Origin: Mumia sp050632745
GTDB lineage: Bacteria > Actinomycetota > Actinomycetes > Propionibacteriales > Nocardioidaceae
Length of the DNA: 64,000 bases
Direction: 5' to 3'
Assembly (NCBI RefSeq): GCF_050632745.1
Contig: NZ_JBODSD010000001.1
Coordinates: forward strand, 1,302,001-1,366,000
Made by a program: the position numbers and the translations under genes. Position 1 is the first letter of the stretch. Each line of letters opens with the position of its first letter. Shown one piece after another: positions 31,858 through 40,848 of the stretch. A model generated the notes under the pieces. The model made no database searches. It was not told the DNA's origin and saw nothing but the letters and a program-made list of their open reading frames with translations.

Positions 31858-32715
31858 TCAGACGACGGTGCGGAGCCCGCCGTCGTCCTCGTCGGCCTCC
31901 TCGTCGTCGTTCTCGTCCGGGAGCAGACCGAGGTTGCGCATGCGGCGCATGCGGCGCTCGTGACGGCGGCGCAGGGCTGCCTCGTTGCCGGAGTCGCTGA
32001 AGTACTTCTCGACGACCTCGTCGATGGGACCGTCGTGGACGAGCTTGCCCTCGCGGAGGTAGACCCCGCGGGTGCAGAAGCGGGTCAGGTTGGCCTCGCT
32101 GTGCGACACCATGAACAGCGTCCGGCCGTCGCCCAGCATCTCGTCGATGCGCTCGTAGCACTTCTCACGGAAGGCGCGGTCCCCGACGGCGAGCACCTCG
32201 TCGACCAGCAGGATCGGCTCGCGCAGGCGCGAGACGACGCTGAACGCGACGCGGACCTTCATGCCCGAGGACAGGTGCTTGTAGGGCGTGTCGACGAAGT
32301 TCTCAACCTCGGCGAACTCGACGATCTCGTCGAACGCCTCGGCGATCTCCTTCTTGCGCATGCCGTGGAGTCCGGCCGCGAGGTAGATGTTGTCGCGCAC
32401 CGTGAGGTCGCCGACGAAGCCGCCGGTGATCTCGATCAGCGGGGCGACGCCGCCGTTGACGATGACACGTCCCTCGTCGGGGATGAGGACGCCGGCGATC
32501 GTCTTGAGCAGGGTCGACTTGCCCTGGCCGTTGCGGCCGACCACGCCGATCGCCTCGCCGGGCTGCACGTCGAAGGAGACGTGGCGCAGCCCGTAGAACT
32601 CGCCCGCACGGACCCCGGAGTTGCCCTTGAAGAGCAGGTCACGGAGACTGCGGTGCCGTCGCGACCGGTGGAACCGGACCGAGACGTCCTGGACCGAGAT
32701 GATGGGTTCGCTCAT
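31858..32715 (-). CDS. tagH: Teichoic acid/polysaccharide ABC exporter ATP-binding protein (TagH-like)
   Basis: A 285-residue ATPase of the polysaccharide and teichoic acid export group. Walker A is GRNGQGKST, the signature is LSSGMKVRVAFSV, Walker B is ILLVDEVLAVGD, and the H-loop MVSHSEANLTRFC. The N-terminal VSVRFHRSRRHRSLRDLL and the short C-terminal tail (without a carbohydrate-binding domain) resemble TagH/Wzt of the short kind. It pairs with the permease gene four bases upstream to carry the finished, lipid-linked polymer across the membrane. Confidence 0.9.
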   Translation of the reverse strand: MSEPIISVQDVSVRFHRSRRHRSLRDLLFKGNSGVRAGEFYGLRHVSFDVQPGEAIGVVGRNGQGKSTLLKTIAGVLIPDEGRVIVNGGVAPLIEITGGFVGDLTVRDNIYLAAGLHGMRKKEIAEAFDEIVEFAEVENFVDTPYKHLSSGMKVRVAFSVVSRLREPILLVDEVLAVGDRAFREKCYERIDEMLGDGRTLFMVSHSEANLTRFCTRGVYLREGKLVHDGPIDEVVEKYFSDSGNEAALRRRHERRMRRMRNLGLLPDENDDEEADEDDGGLRTVV

Positions 32716-32718
32716 CGC

Positions 32719-33531
32719 TCAGAGCTCCTTGAGAACGGTGCGCTCGAGGCGTGCGAACAGCCACCAGCCGATCGCCAGCACGACGAGGCAGACCGCCGAG
32801 GCGTAGCCGATGTGTGTCCAGTTGAGGAAGTCCGGGAAGATGCCGGAACGGAAGAGCTGGAGGATGTCCGCCACCGGGTTGGCGACGTACACCCACTGCA
32901 GGTCCTTCGGCAGGCGATCGACGCTGTAGAGGATCGGCGAGGCGTAGAAGAAGAGCCGGAGGAAGATCTTCACCAGGCGGTCGAGGTCGGGGACCAGGAC
33001 GGTGAGGACGCTCAAGCCGAGCCCGATGCCCGTGAGCAGCACGAACATGAGCACCATCGCCAACGGGAACGTGACGATCATGTTCCAGTGGAGCGGGACC
33101 TGGTAGGCGATCAGGAAGCCCGCCAGCACGGGGAGCGAGAAGAGGAACTCCACCCCGTTGGACGCCACGACCCGCAGCACCCAGATCTCCCGGGGCAGGT
33201 TCGTCGAGCGGATGAGCCGCGACGAGCTGCGCAGCGCCTTGGCGCCCTGGGAGACGGTGCCGTTGAACCACTGCCACGGCAGCATGCCGGCCAGCAGGAA
33301 GACGATGTAGGGGTCCTCGCCGGGGACGTCGCGACCGAACAGCAGGCTGAACATCGCCCAGTAGACCAGGCTCATCAGCAGCGGGTCGAGCACCGTCCAC
33401 ACGTAGCCGAGCACGGAGTCGGCGTAGCGCACCTTCAGATCCCGGCGGATCAGAAGGAGGAGGATCTTGCGAGAGCCCCAGATGGCGCGGATCCGCGCCC
33501 AGGGCGACCGCGTATAGCTCGAGTCGACCAT
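32719..33531 (-). CDS. tagG: Teichoic acid/polysaccharide ABC exporter permease (TagG-like)
   Basis: A 270-residue ABC-2 type permease with six membrane helices (about 37-57, 68-88, 110-135, 145-165, 178-200, 237-257). LLLIRRDLKVRYADSVLGYVWTVLDPLLMSLVYW is the amphipathic start common to Wzm/TagG. AAGGGA precedes the ATG at 33531; the frame continues upstream but no ribosome site is seen there. The downstream ATPase begins four bases after its stop. It is divergent from the CDP-alditol synthesis gene. Confidence 0.9.
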   Translation of the reverse strand: MVDSSYTRSPWARIRAIWGSRKILLLLIRRDLKVRYADSVLGYVWTVLDPLLMSLVYWAMFSLLFGRDVPGEDPYIVFLLAGMLPWQWFNGTVSQGAKALRSSSRLIRSTNLPREIWVLRVVASNGVEFLFSLPVLAGFLIAYQVPLHWNMIVTFPLAMVLMFVLLTGIGLGLSVLTVLVPDLDRLVKIFLRLFFYASPILYSVDRLPKDLQWVYVANPVADILQLFRSGIFPDFLNWTHIGYASAVCLVVLAIGWWLFARLERTVLKEL

Positions 33532-33553
33532 CGGTCCCTTTCCGTCCGGAATC

Positions 33554-33571
33554 CTGTCCCCTCGGGGACAG
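33554..33571. promoter_or_regulatory. Perfect 18-base palindrome before tagG
   Basis: CTGTCCCC (33554-33561) and GGGGACAG (33564-33571) are perfectly complementary with only two bases between. It lies 23 bases upstream of the tagG start, in the divergent region with the cytidylyltransferase gene. It could be an operator or a leader hairpin. Confidence 0.5.
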
Positions 33572-33665
33572 ACCCCGCGTAGCACGCCTACTGTACGCGC
33601 GAGAGCCCGCGAATCCACGCACACCCTCCGGCTCGCGGCTCGTGCCACAAGTTACCCTCTTGGTC

Positions 33666-35072
33666 GTGACTAGGATGCGAAACGTGGCCGTGGTGCTGGC
33701 CGGGGGGACCGGCACGCGCGTCGGTCTGTCGATCCCCAAGCAGCTCATCAAGATCGCCGGCAAGCCGATCATCGAGCACACGATCGCCACGATGCAGACG
33801 TCGCCGCTGATCGACGAGATCCTCGTCCTGATGGCGCCCGGTCACCTCGATCCCGTCCGCGCGATCGTCAAGAACGGCGGGTACGACAAGGTCACCGCGA
33901 TCCTCGAGGGCGCCGAGACCCGCAACGCCACCACGGAACGCGCTCTGGCCGCCCTCGGCGACACCGAGTGCAACGTCCTCCTCCACGACGCCGTACGCCC
34001 GCTCGTCTCCCAGACGATCATCGAGGACGTCGTCGCGGCCCTGGACGAGTACGAGGCCGTGGACACCGTCATCCCCTCGGCCGACACGATCGTGCAGGTC
34101 CACGAGGACTCCGACACCATCGCCGACGTGCTGCCTCGCCACCTCCTGCGCCGCGGCCAGACCCCGCAGGCGTTCCGGCTGTCGGTGATCCGCGCCGCCT
34201 ACGCCGAGGCCGCCAAGGACCCCGACTTCGTCGCCACGGACGACTGCACCGTCGTCCTGCGCTACACGCCCCACGTCCCGATCACGGTCGTCGACGGGCA
34301 CGAGCGCAACATGAAGGTCACCGAGCCGATCGACGTCTACATCGCCGACAAGCTCTTCCAGCTCGCCTCCGCCGAGCGTCCGGCGGCCCTCTCCGACGCC
34401 GAGCAGGCGGCCGCGCTCGAGGGCAAGACGGTGGTCGTCTTCGGCGGCTCGTACGGCATCGGCGGCGACATCGCCAAGATCGCCGAGACCGCCGGAGCGA
34501 CGGTCTTCACCTTTTCGCGCTCGGCGACCGGAACCCACGTCGAGCGCCGCGACGAGGTCCACGCGGCCGCTCAGGACGTGCTCGCGAAGACCGGACGGAT
34601 CGACTACGTCGTCAACACCGCGGGCGTCCTGCCGATCGCCCCGCTGGCCGAGACCAGCGAGGAGACCATCTACAACGCCACCGAGGTCAACTACCTCGGC
34701 CCGATCTTCATCGCGCAGGAGTTCTACCCGCACCTCGCCGAGACGTCGGGCTCGCTCCTGCTCTTCACCTCGTCGTCGTACACGCGCGGCCGCTCGGGAT
34801 ACTCCCTCTACTCCTCCGCGAAGGCGGCCGTGGTCAACCTCACCCAGGCCCTCGCCGACGAGTGGGCGGGCACGGTCCGCGTGAACTGCGTCAACCCCGA
34901 GCGCACGGGTACGCCGATGCGCACCAAGGCGTTCGGGGAGGAGCCGGCCGGCACGCTGCTGTCGTCCGAGGAGGTCGCGCGGCAGTCGTTGGACGTCCTC
35001 CTCTCCCCGCAGACGGGGCACGTCATCGACATCCGACGCGAGAACGGCCCCGCGGCGATCACGAATGGCTGA
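33666..35072 (+). CDS. Bifunctional cytidylyltransferase/SDR reductase (Bcs1-like, predicted CDP-ribitol synthesis)
   Basis: About 468 residues in two domains. The first ~235 residues are IspD/TarI-like: VVLAGGTGTRVGLSIPKQL binds CTP, and HDAVRPLV and ATDDCTVV are conserved. The second half is a short-chain dehydrogenase: VVVFGGSYGIGGDIAKIAE for NADPH, NTAGVLPI, and the YxxxK pair in SLYSSAKAA. The same order occurs in Haemophilus Bcs1, which makes ribitol 5-phosphate and then CDP-ribitol. A TACCCT hexamer seven bases before GTG 33666 supports that leaderless start; ATG 33675 is possible. It supplies the polymer transferase downstream. Confidence 0.87.
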   Translation: MTRMRNVAVVLAGGTGTRVGLSIPKQLIKIAGKPIIEHTIATMQTSPLIDEILVLMAPGHLDPVRAIVKNGGYDKVTAILEGAETRNATTERALAALGDTECNVLLHDAVRPLVSQTIIEDVVAALDEYEAVDTVIPSADTIVQVHEDSDTIADVLPRHLLRRGQTPQAFRLSVIRAAYAEAAKDPDFVATDDCTVVLRYTPHVPITVVDGHERNMKVTEPIDVYIADKLFQLASAERPAALSDAEQAAALEGKTVVVFGGSYGIGGDIAKIAETAGATVFTFSRSATGTHVERRDEVHAAAQDVLAKTGRIDYVVNTAGVLPIAPLAETSEETIYNATEVNYLGPIFIAQEFYPHLAETSGSLLLFTSSSYTRGRSGYSLYSSAKAAVVNLTQALADEWAGTVRVNCVNPERTGTPMRTKAFGEEPAGTLLSSEEVARQSLDVLLSPQTGHVIDIRRENGPAAITNG

Positions 35073-38000
35073 CGCCGGCCTGACGCCCCCCGAGGCGGGG
35101 CGCGTGACCGCGGCGCGGGCGGGGGACGCCGCGACGGAGATCGGCGCAGCAGGCGCCGTGGTCCTCGCGACGGCGGCAGCCCTGTCCGGCGTCATGGAGT
35201 CCGTCGTGGTCGCGGTCCTCCTGGTCGTGATCGCGGCGCTCGCGTTCGACGCGTGGCGCTTCGTGCGTCGCGACGACCTCCCGCCGACCGACGAACGGGT
35301 CCTGCTCGGGCACGACAGCGCCCTGCGCGCGGCGGTCGGCGCCTCGGTCACCGTGTGCTTCGTCGCGTGGAGCGACGCCTCCGCCTGGGTCGCGTCCCTG
35401 GCGGCGCTGATCAGCATCGGGATCGTCGTCCTGGAGCCGGTGCTCGGCCAGGCCCGGCAGTACCGCGTCACCTTCGTGTCGAACGTGCCCGGCCTCACTC
35501 CCGCGCCCCGGCAGATCGACCTCGAGGCCGCGGCCACCGGCGCCCACCTCGGCGCGCTCGCGTTCGGCGCGATCGCCGCCGGGACCGGGCTCTCCGCCTG
35601 GTGGTGGGCGGCCGTCACGCTCGTCGCGGCCGTGCCCGACCTCGTGATGGGCCTCAACGCCGTGGCACGCATGCGCGCCGGCCGGCGGATCGAGGCGGAC
35701 CTCGCCGGCGCCATCGAGGCGTACGCCCCCGACGCCCTCGTCTACACGGCGTGGCCCGAGGACGGCACGCACCAGGTGACGATGTGGCTCCCCTACCTGG
35801 AGCGGACGGGCCGCCGCCTGCTCGTGGTCACCCGCCACAACTACCCGGCCGAGCTCCTCGCCCAGCACACCGACCTCCCGGTCGTGATGCGGCACGGGTC
35901 CCGCGACCTCGACGACCTCGTGGTGCCGTCCCTGACGACGGCGTTCTACGTCAACGCCTCCTCCGGCAACAGCATCTTCGTCCGCCACCACCAGATCAAC
36001 CACGTCTTCCTGGGCCACGGCGACTCGGACAAGCCCACGTCGTACAACCCGACGCACGCGATGTACGACCGGATCTTCGCCGCCGGCGAGGCCGCGGTCC
36101 GCCGCTACGCCGCCCACGGGGTCGCCATCCCGCGCGACACCTTCGACGTCGTCGGGCGCCCGCAGGTCGAGGGCGTGACACGCGTCGACGCGCCGGTCCC
36201 GGCCGACCCCACGGTGCTGTACGCGCCGACCTGGCGCGGGCACGTCGACGAGACCGCCTACCACTCGCTGCCGATCGGGACGCAGATCGTCTCGGCGCTG
36301 CTGGAGCGCGGCGCCACGGTCGTGTTCCGGCCGCACCCGTTCAGCTACCGCTTCGAGACCGACACCGAGACGATCCGCGCGATCCACACGATGCTGCGCG
36401 AGGACGCCGAGCGCACCGGCCGGCAGCACGTGTTCGGGCAGCGGGCGGAGCGGGAGATGTCGGTCTTCGACTGCATCAACGCCGCCGACGCGATGGTCTC
36501 CGACGTCTCGAGCGTCGTGGTGGACTGGCTGTTCTCCGGCAAGCCGTTCGCGATGACCGCCATGACGGAGAACGGACGCGACTTCGTCGGCCACTACCCG
36601 ATCGCGGCTGCCTCGTACGTGATCGAGGGCGACGCCTCCAACCTGCCGTCGGCGCTCGACGCGATGCTCGGCGCCGATCCGCTCGCGCTCGAGCGCCGCG
36701 CGGTCCGTGCCGACTACCTGGGCGACTTCCCGGCCGAGGGCTACGCGGACGTCTTCGTCGAGCGTGCCCGCGAGATCATCGACCACCCCCGCGCCGACGT
36801 CCTCGAGGGCGAGTCGCCGGAGGGCGAGGCCGAGGACGGCGGCGTCAAGCTGACGTTCGGCGCCGTACGCCGCCAGCTCGCGGTGGCCGCACGCGACGTG
36901 GTCACCGGCGGCCTCGCGCTGCTCACGTTCGTGGCCACCCTGGTCGGAGCGTCGACGGTGCTGCCGCTGCTCGGCGCGCTGGTGACGCTCGCGCTCTTCG
37001 CGCCGCTGCACCGGCGGGCGCGGCCGGGCAACCGCAACTACCCGCACATCGCCGGGACGCTGCAGCTGTCGCGGCTCCTGCTGGTCCTCGCGCTGCTCGT
37101 CGGCTGGTTCGACTGGCACGGGGAGTCGTGGCTGGTCGCGGCCTGCCTCGCCGTCCTCGGCGCGGCGACGGCGGTCGAGTCCACGATCTTCGACTGCTGG
37201 GAACGCGTCGGGCTGGAGGCGCGCAACCTGCCCTCCCTGCGCGTCGACGTCCGGGAGGTCGTCGCGCGCGGCACGGTGGGGGTGCTCGACATCACGGCGC
37301 TCGCGCTCGCCTGGGTCGCCGGCGCGGCGGGTCTGACCCCGGTGCTCGTCCTCCTGGCCCTCGTGGTCGCCGGCGTCACCGCGGTCGCGGTCACGGCGGG
37401 CCTGCGCCGCGTCCACCGCTGCGTCGACGCGGAGGACCGCCTCTACACGACGCTCGAGGGCCTGGCGCCGGAGTTCACCGTCTACTTCGGTTCCAACGTC
37501 GGTGCGCCGTACCAGCTCGGCATGTGGATGCCGTACTTCGAGCGGATCGGCCGTCCGTTCGTCGTGGTCACCCGCAACCTGGGCATGTTCCGCGCGATCG
37601 AGGGCATCACCGATGCGCCGGTGGTCCACCGGCCCACGCTCCGCAGCCTCCAGGAGGTCGTGGTGCCGAGCATGCGGGCGGCGTTCTACGTCAACAACGC
37701 CCCGAACAACACGCACTTCCTCGAGCGCCGCCAGATGGTCCACGTGTGGCTCAACCACGGCGACTCGGAGAAGCCGGCCTGCTACAACCCCGTGCACGCG
37801 ATCTACGACCGGATCTTCGCCGCCGGGCAGGCCGGGATCGACCGCTACGCCCGCCACGGCGTCGAGATCCCGCGCGAGAAGTTCGAGGTCGTCGGTCGGC
37901 CGCAGGTCGAGGACATCGCGCCGGCGCGGGGCCCGATCGGGTCGCTGGAGGACGTCACGGTGCTGTACGCGCCGACGTGGCGCGGGCCGTACGCCGACTC

Positions 38001-38559
38001 GGAGGTCTACTCGCTGCCGCGCGGTGAGGAGATCGTCTCGGCGCTCCTGGCCCGCGGCGCACGGGTCATCTTCCGCTCCCACCCGTTCAACTACCGCTTC
38101 CCCGACGCCGAGCGGACGATCGCGCGGATCGGCGCGCTGCTCGACGCCGACCGGTCCCGCACCGGACGTCAGCACGTGTGGGGCGCCGCCGCCGAGGAGG
38201 CGATGTCGGTGGTCGACTGCTTCAACGCCTCGGACGCGATGGTCGCCGACGTCTCGGCTGTGGTCTCGGACTACCTGCAGTCGGGCAAGCCGTTCGCGAT
38301 GATCTCGGTCGGGCGTACGCCCGAGCAGCTGCGGACCGACGCCCCGGCGGCCCGCGCCGCGTACGTCGTCGAGGGCGGGCTGTCCGACCTCGACGAGGCG
38401 CTGGACGCGATGCTGGGCGACGACCCGTTGGCGGCGGACCGTGAGAAGGTCCGCGTGTACTACCTGGGGGACTTCCCGTCCGGCGCGTACGCCGACGGCT
38501 TCCTGACCGCTGCGCGGCGTCTCGTCGACGCCGGCCCGCTCGACGAGGCGATGCGATGA
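35065..38559 (+). CDS. Double-module CDP-glycerol glycerophosphotransferase-family protein (TagF-like)
   Basis: A 1164-residue protein of two like modules about 580 residues apart. Each has three or four membrane helices followed by a GT-B polyol-phosphate transferase domain. The HGDSDK and HGDSEK motifs occur near residues 316 and 897, each followed by a YDRIFAAG segment, VVGRPQVE, VLYAPTWRG, a FRxHPFxYRF stretch and a DxxAMVxDVS helix. Single-module TagF/TarL enzymes polymerise glycerol- or ribitol-phosphate; two active sites could place two different units. It overlaps the preceding gene by eight bases and the next by four. Confidence 0.9.
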   Translation: MADAGLTPPEAGRVTAARAGDAATEIGAAGAVVLATAAALSGVMESVVVAVLLVVIAALAFDAWRFVRRDDLPPTDERVLLGHDSALRAAVGASVTVCFVAWSDASAWVASLAALISIGIVVLEPVLGQARQYRVTFVSNVPGLTPAPRQIDLEAAATGAHLGALAFGAIAAGTGLSAWWWAAVTLVAAVPDLVMGLNAVARMRAGRRIEADLAGAIEAYAPDALVYTAWPEDGTHQVTMWLPYLERTGRRLLVVTRHNYPAELLAQHTDLPVVMRHGSRDLDDLVVPSLTTAFYVNASSGNSIFVRHHQINHVFLGHGDSDKPTSYNPTHAMYDRIFAAGEAAVRRYAAHGVAIPRDTFDVVGRPQVEGVTRVDAPVPADPTVLYAPTWRGHVDETAYHSLPIGTQIVSALLERGATVVFRPHPFSYRFETDTETIRAIHTMLREDAERTGRQHVFGQRAEREMSVFDCINAADAMVSDVSSVVVDWLFSGKPFAMTAMTENGRDFVGHYPIAAASYVIEGDASNLPSALDAMLGADPLALERRAVRADYLGDFPAEGYADVFVERAREIIDHPRADVLEGESPEGEAEDGGVKLTFGAVRRQLAVAARDVVTGGLALLTFVATLVGASTVLPLLGALVTLALFAPLHRRARPGNRNYPHIAGTLQLSRLLLVLALLVGWFDWHGESWLVAACLAVLGAATAVESTIFDCWERVGLEARNLPSLRVDVREVVARGTVGVLDITALALAWVAGAAGLTPVLVLLALVVAGVTAVAVTAGLRRVHRCVDAEDRLYTTLEGLAPEFTVYFGSNVGAPYQLGMWMPYFERIGRPFVVVTRNLGMFRAIEGITDAPVVHRPTLRSLQEVVVPSMRAAFYVNNAPNNTHFLERRQMVHVWLNHGDSEKPACYNPVHAIYDRIFAAGQAGIDRYARHGVEIPREKFEVVGRPQVEDIAPARGPIGSLEDVTVLYAPTWRGPYADSEVYSLPRGEEIVSALLARGARVIFRSHPFNYRFPDAERTIARIGALLDADRSRTGRQHVWGAAAEEAMSVVDCFNASDAMVADVSAVVSDYLQSGKPFAMISVGRTPEQLRTDAPAARAAYVVEGGLSDLDEALDAMLGDDPLAADREKVRVYYLGDFPSGAYADGFLTAARRLVDAGPLDEAMR

Positions 38560-39560
38560 CCACCGACCAGACGATGATCCCCGAGCGCGCCGAGGCCATG
38601 CCGCCGGTCTCCGTCTTCATGACGGTGCGCAACGAGGAGCGCGACCTCGCCGAGTGCGTCGAGCGGATCCTGGCGCAGGACTACGACGGCGAGATCGAGG
38701 TGGTCGTCGCGGTCGGCCCGTCGGAGGACCGGACCCGCGAGATCGCCGACGCGCTCGCCGCGGAGCATCCGACGGTCACCGTGGTCGACAACCCGACGGG
38801 CCTGACGCCGCACGGCCTCAACGCCGCGATCGCGGCTGCCCGGCACGACTGGCTGGTCCGCGCCGACGGTCACGCGCTGTTCCCGCCGGACTACCTGACA
38901 CGTGTCGTGTCCGCGCTGGCCAGCACGGGGGCCGCCAACGTCGGCGGCCGGATGCGGCCGGAGGGCCTGAGCGCGTTCGGGCGTGCCGTCGCCCGCACGA
39001 TGTCGTCGAAGTTCGGGATCGGCGGTGCGGCCTTCCACGTCGGCGGCGACCCGGGACCGCAGCTGACGGTGTACCTCGGGGCCTTCCGGCGCAGCGCCCT
39101 CGAGAAGGTCGGCGGGTACGACGAGCACTTCGTCCGCGCCCAGGACTGGGAGCTCAACCACCGCCTGCGCGAGAACGGCGAGGTGATCTGGTTCCTCCCC
39201 GACGTGGCGGTGACCTACCGTCCCCGTGAGACCTGGAAGGCCTTCGCCACCCAGCAGTACCGGACGGGCGGCTGGCGCCGGCGCGTGATCAAGCAGCACC
39301 CGGAGACGGCGTCCCTGCGCTACCTCGCACCGCCGGCGGTGGTGGTGGCCTCGGGGCTGGGGCTCGCGGCGGGGGTCGTCGGGCTGTTCACGACGCCGTG
39401 GCTCCTGCTCGGCCTCGCGGTGCCCGCCGGCTACCTCGCGGGCGTGACGGTTGCGGCCCTGTGGGAGGGTCGGGACCTCGACCCGGCGGCCCGGCGGCGG
39501 CTTCCGGTGACCATGGTGACGATGCACGGGGCATGGGGGCTAGGCTTCCTCTTGAGTTAG
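38556..39560 (+). CDS. Glycosyltransferase family 2, ExoA-like, membrane-associated
   Basis: A 334-residue GT2 enzyme. PPVSVFMTVRNEERDLAECVERILAQDYDGEIEVVV opens the GT-A fold, LVRADGHALFPPDYL has the DxD-like DGH, and AQDWELNHRLRENGE supplies the catalytic ED and RxxW-like regions. Two or three membrane helices fill residues 255-334. The pattern is that of ExoA of succinoglycan synthesis. It overlaps the TagF-like gene (ATGA at 38556-38559) and so belongs to the polymer operon; the donor sugar is unknown. Confidence 0.9.
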   Translation: MTTDQTMIPERAEAMPPVSVFMTVRNEERDLAECVERILAQDYDGEIEVVVAVGPSEDRTREIADALAAEHPTVTVVDNPTGLTPHGLNAAIAAARHDWLVRADGHALFPPDYLTRVVSALASTGAANVGGRMRPEGLSAFGRAVARTMSSKFGIGGAAFHVGGDPGPQLTVYLGAFRRSALEKVGGYDEHFVRAQDWELNHRLRENGEVIWFLPDVAVTYRPRETWKAFATQQYRTGGWRRRVIKQHPETASLRYLAPPAVVVASGLGLAAGVVGLFTTPWLLLGLAVPAGYLAGVTVAALWEGRDLDPAARRRLPVTMVTMHGAWGLGFLLS

Positions 39561-39582
39561 TCGACCGTCTTAGGAGACATTC

Positions 39583-40848
39583 GTGACGCGCTTGTTGATG
39601 CGGGCCCACAAGAACCCGTTCGCCGCGCCGACGGCCGGACGGGTGCTCGCCCGCAACCTCATCGGCGACAACGTCGGCAACCTGGTCTTCAGCTACGCGG
39701 TCCAGCGGACGCTGTCGGTCCCGGACGCGACGGTCGAGGTCGCCCGCCTCAACCGCGCCCGGACGCTGAGCCCCGAGGAGATCGACGAGAGCTACGACCA
39801 CGTCGTCATCCCGCTGGCCAACGCGTTCCGCAAGCGGTTCCTGCCCAACCTGGACGCGATCACCGAGACCATCGAGAAGCTCTCGATCCCGGTCACCGTG
39901 GTCGGCGTCGGCGTGCAGTCCGCCGTCGGCGAGGGAGTGAGGGCGCCCCGGCAGGTCGCCGACGCCGTCACGCGCTTCGTCCGGGCGGTGCTCGACCACT
40001 CGCCCTCGATCGGCGTCCGCGGCGAGTGGACCGCGGAGTACCTCGCCGACCTCGGCTTCGGCTCCGAGCACGTCGAGGTCATCGGCTGCCCGTCGATGTT
40101 CCTCCACGGCGACCAGCTGCCGCTGCGCAAGCCGGGGCGTCGCCTCGACAAGCGGGGGCCGATCGCGTTCAACCTCTCTCCCTACCTCCCGCAGATGGCC
40201 CCGGTCGTCGAGGACCAGGTCGCCCGCTACCCGGGTCTCGTCTACTTCGCGCAGGACATCAAGACGCTGGAGCTGCTCCTCGAGGGCAGCAGCGACCGCA
40301 AGGTCATCGACGAGCGGCTGCCGATCCACCCGGACCACCCGCTGATCGCGGGCGGCCGGACGCGGTTCCCGCTGGACGCGTCGACGTGGATGACGGCGCT
40401 GGCCGCGTACCCGTTCTCCTACGGGACCCGGATCCACGGCAACATCGCTGCGCTGCTGGCCGGCACCCCCGCGTACGTCCTCACCCACGACGCCCGCACG
40501 CTCGAGCTGGCCCGCTACCACGCGATCCCGCACCGGCGGATCGACATCCCGTTCGAGGGCGTCGACGCGGTCGCGCTGCACGCCGAGGCGGACTGGAAGC
40601 CGCTCCTCACGGGGCACGCCGAGCGCTTCGCCCGCTACTCGGCGTTCCTGCACGCCCACGGCCTGAGCCACGTGTTCGACCCGGGGCAGGCCGCCGGTGC
40701 CGAGGCGTTCGACCGACGGATCGCGCGCAAGGCGTTCCCGCTCCCGGTCGGCGAGCCCGCGGCCGGGCCGCGCGGTGCGCGCGACCTGGGCGACCGCGTC
40801 AGGCTGAGGCTGCGGAAGCTGGTCCGACCGGCTCGTCCGCGATCCTGA
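39583..40848 (+). CDS. Polysaccharide pyruvyl transferase family protein
   Basis: A 421-residue protein of the family that adds ketal-linked pyruvate from PEP to wall sugars. The opening NLIGDNVGNLVFSYAVQR is family-typical, with VVGVGVQSAVGEG and, near the C-terminus, FSYGTRIHGNIAALLAGTPAYVLTHDARTLELARYHAIP. Pyruvylated teichoic and teichulosonic acids are known from actinobacteria. The GTG follows TAGGAGA. Its last 50 bases overlap the 3' end of the convergent TagF-like gene. Confidence 0.88.
   Translation: MTRLLMRAHKNPFAAPTAGRVLARNLIGDNVGNLVFSYAVQRTLSVPDATVEVARLNRARTLSPEEIDESYDHVVIPLANAFRKRFLPNLDAITETIEKLSIPVTVVGVGVQSAVGEGVRAPRQVADAVTRFVRAVLDHSPSIGVRGEWTAEYLADLGFGSEHVEVIGCPSMFLHGDQLPLRKPGRRLDKRGPIAFNLSPYLPQMAPVVEDQVARYPGLVYFAQDIKTLELLLEGSSDRKVIDERLPIHPDHPLIAGGRTRFPLDASTWMTALAAYPFSYGTRIHGNIAALLAGTPAYVLTHDARTLELARYHAIPHRRIDIPFEGVDAVALHAEADWKPLLTGHAERFARYSAFLHAHGLSHVFDPGQAAGAEAFDRRIARKAFPLPVGEPAAGPRGARDLGDRVRLRLRKLVRPARPRS

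Noticed and set aside
35059..38175. A 1038-codon open frame on the minus strand across the TagF-like gene
   Set aside because: It is Arg/Glu/Asp/Gly-rich without any recognisable motif and mirrors the plus-strand gene, which has complete domains. It is a GC-driven shadow frame.
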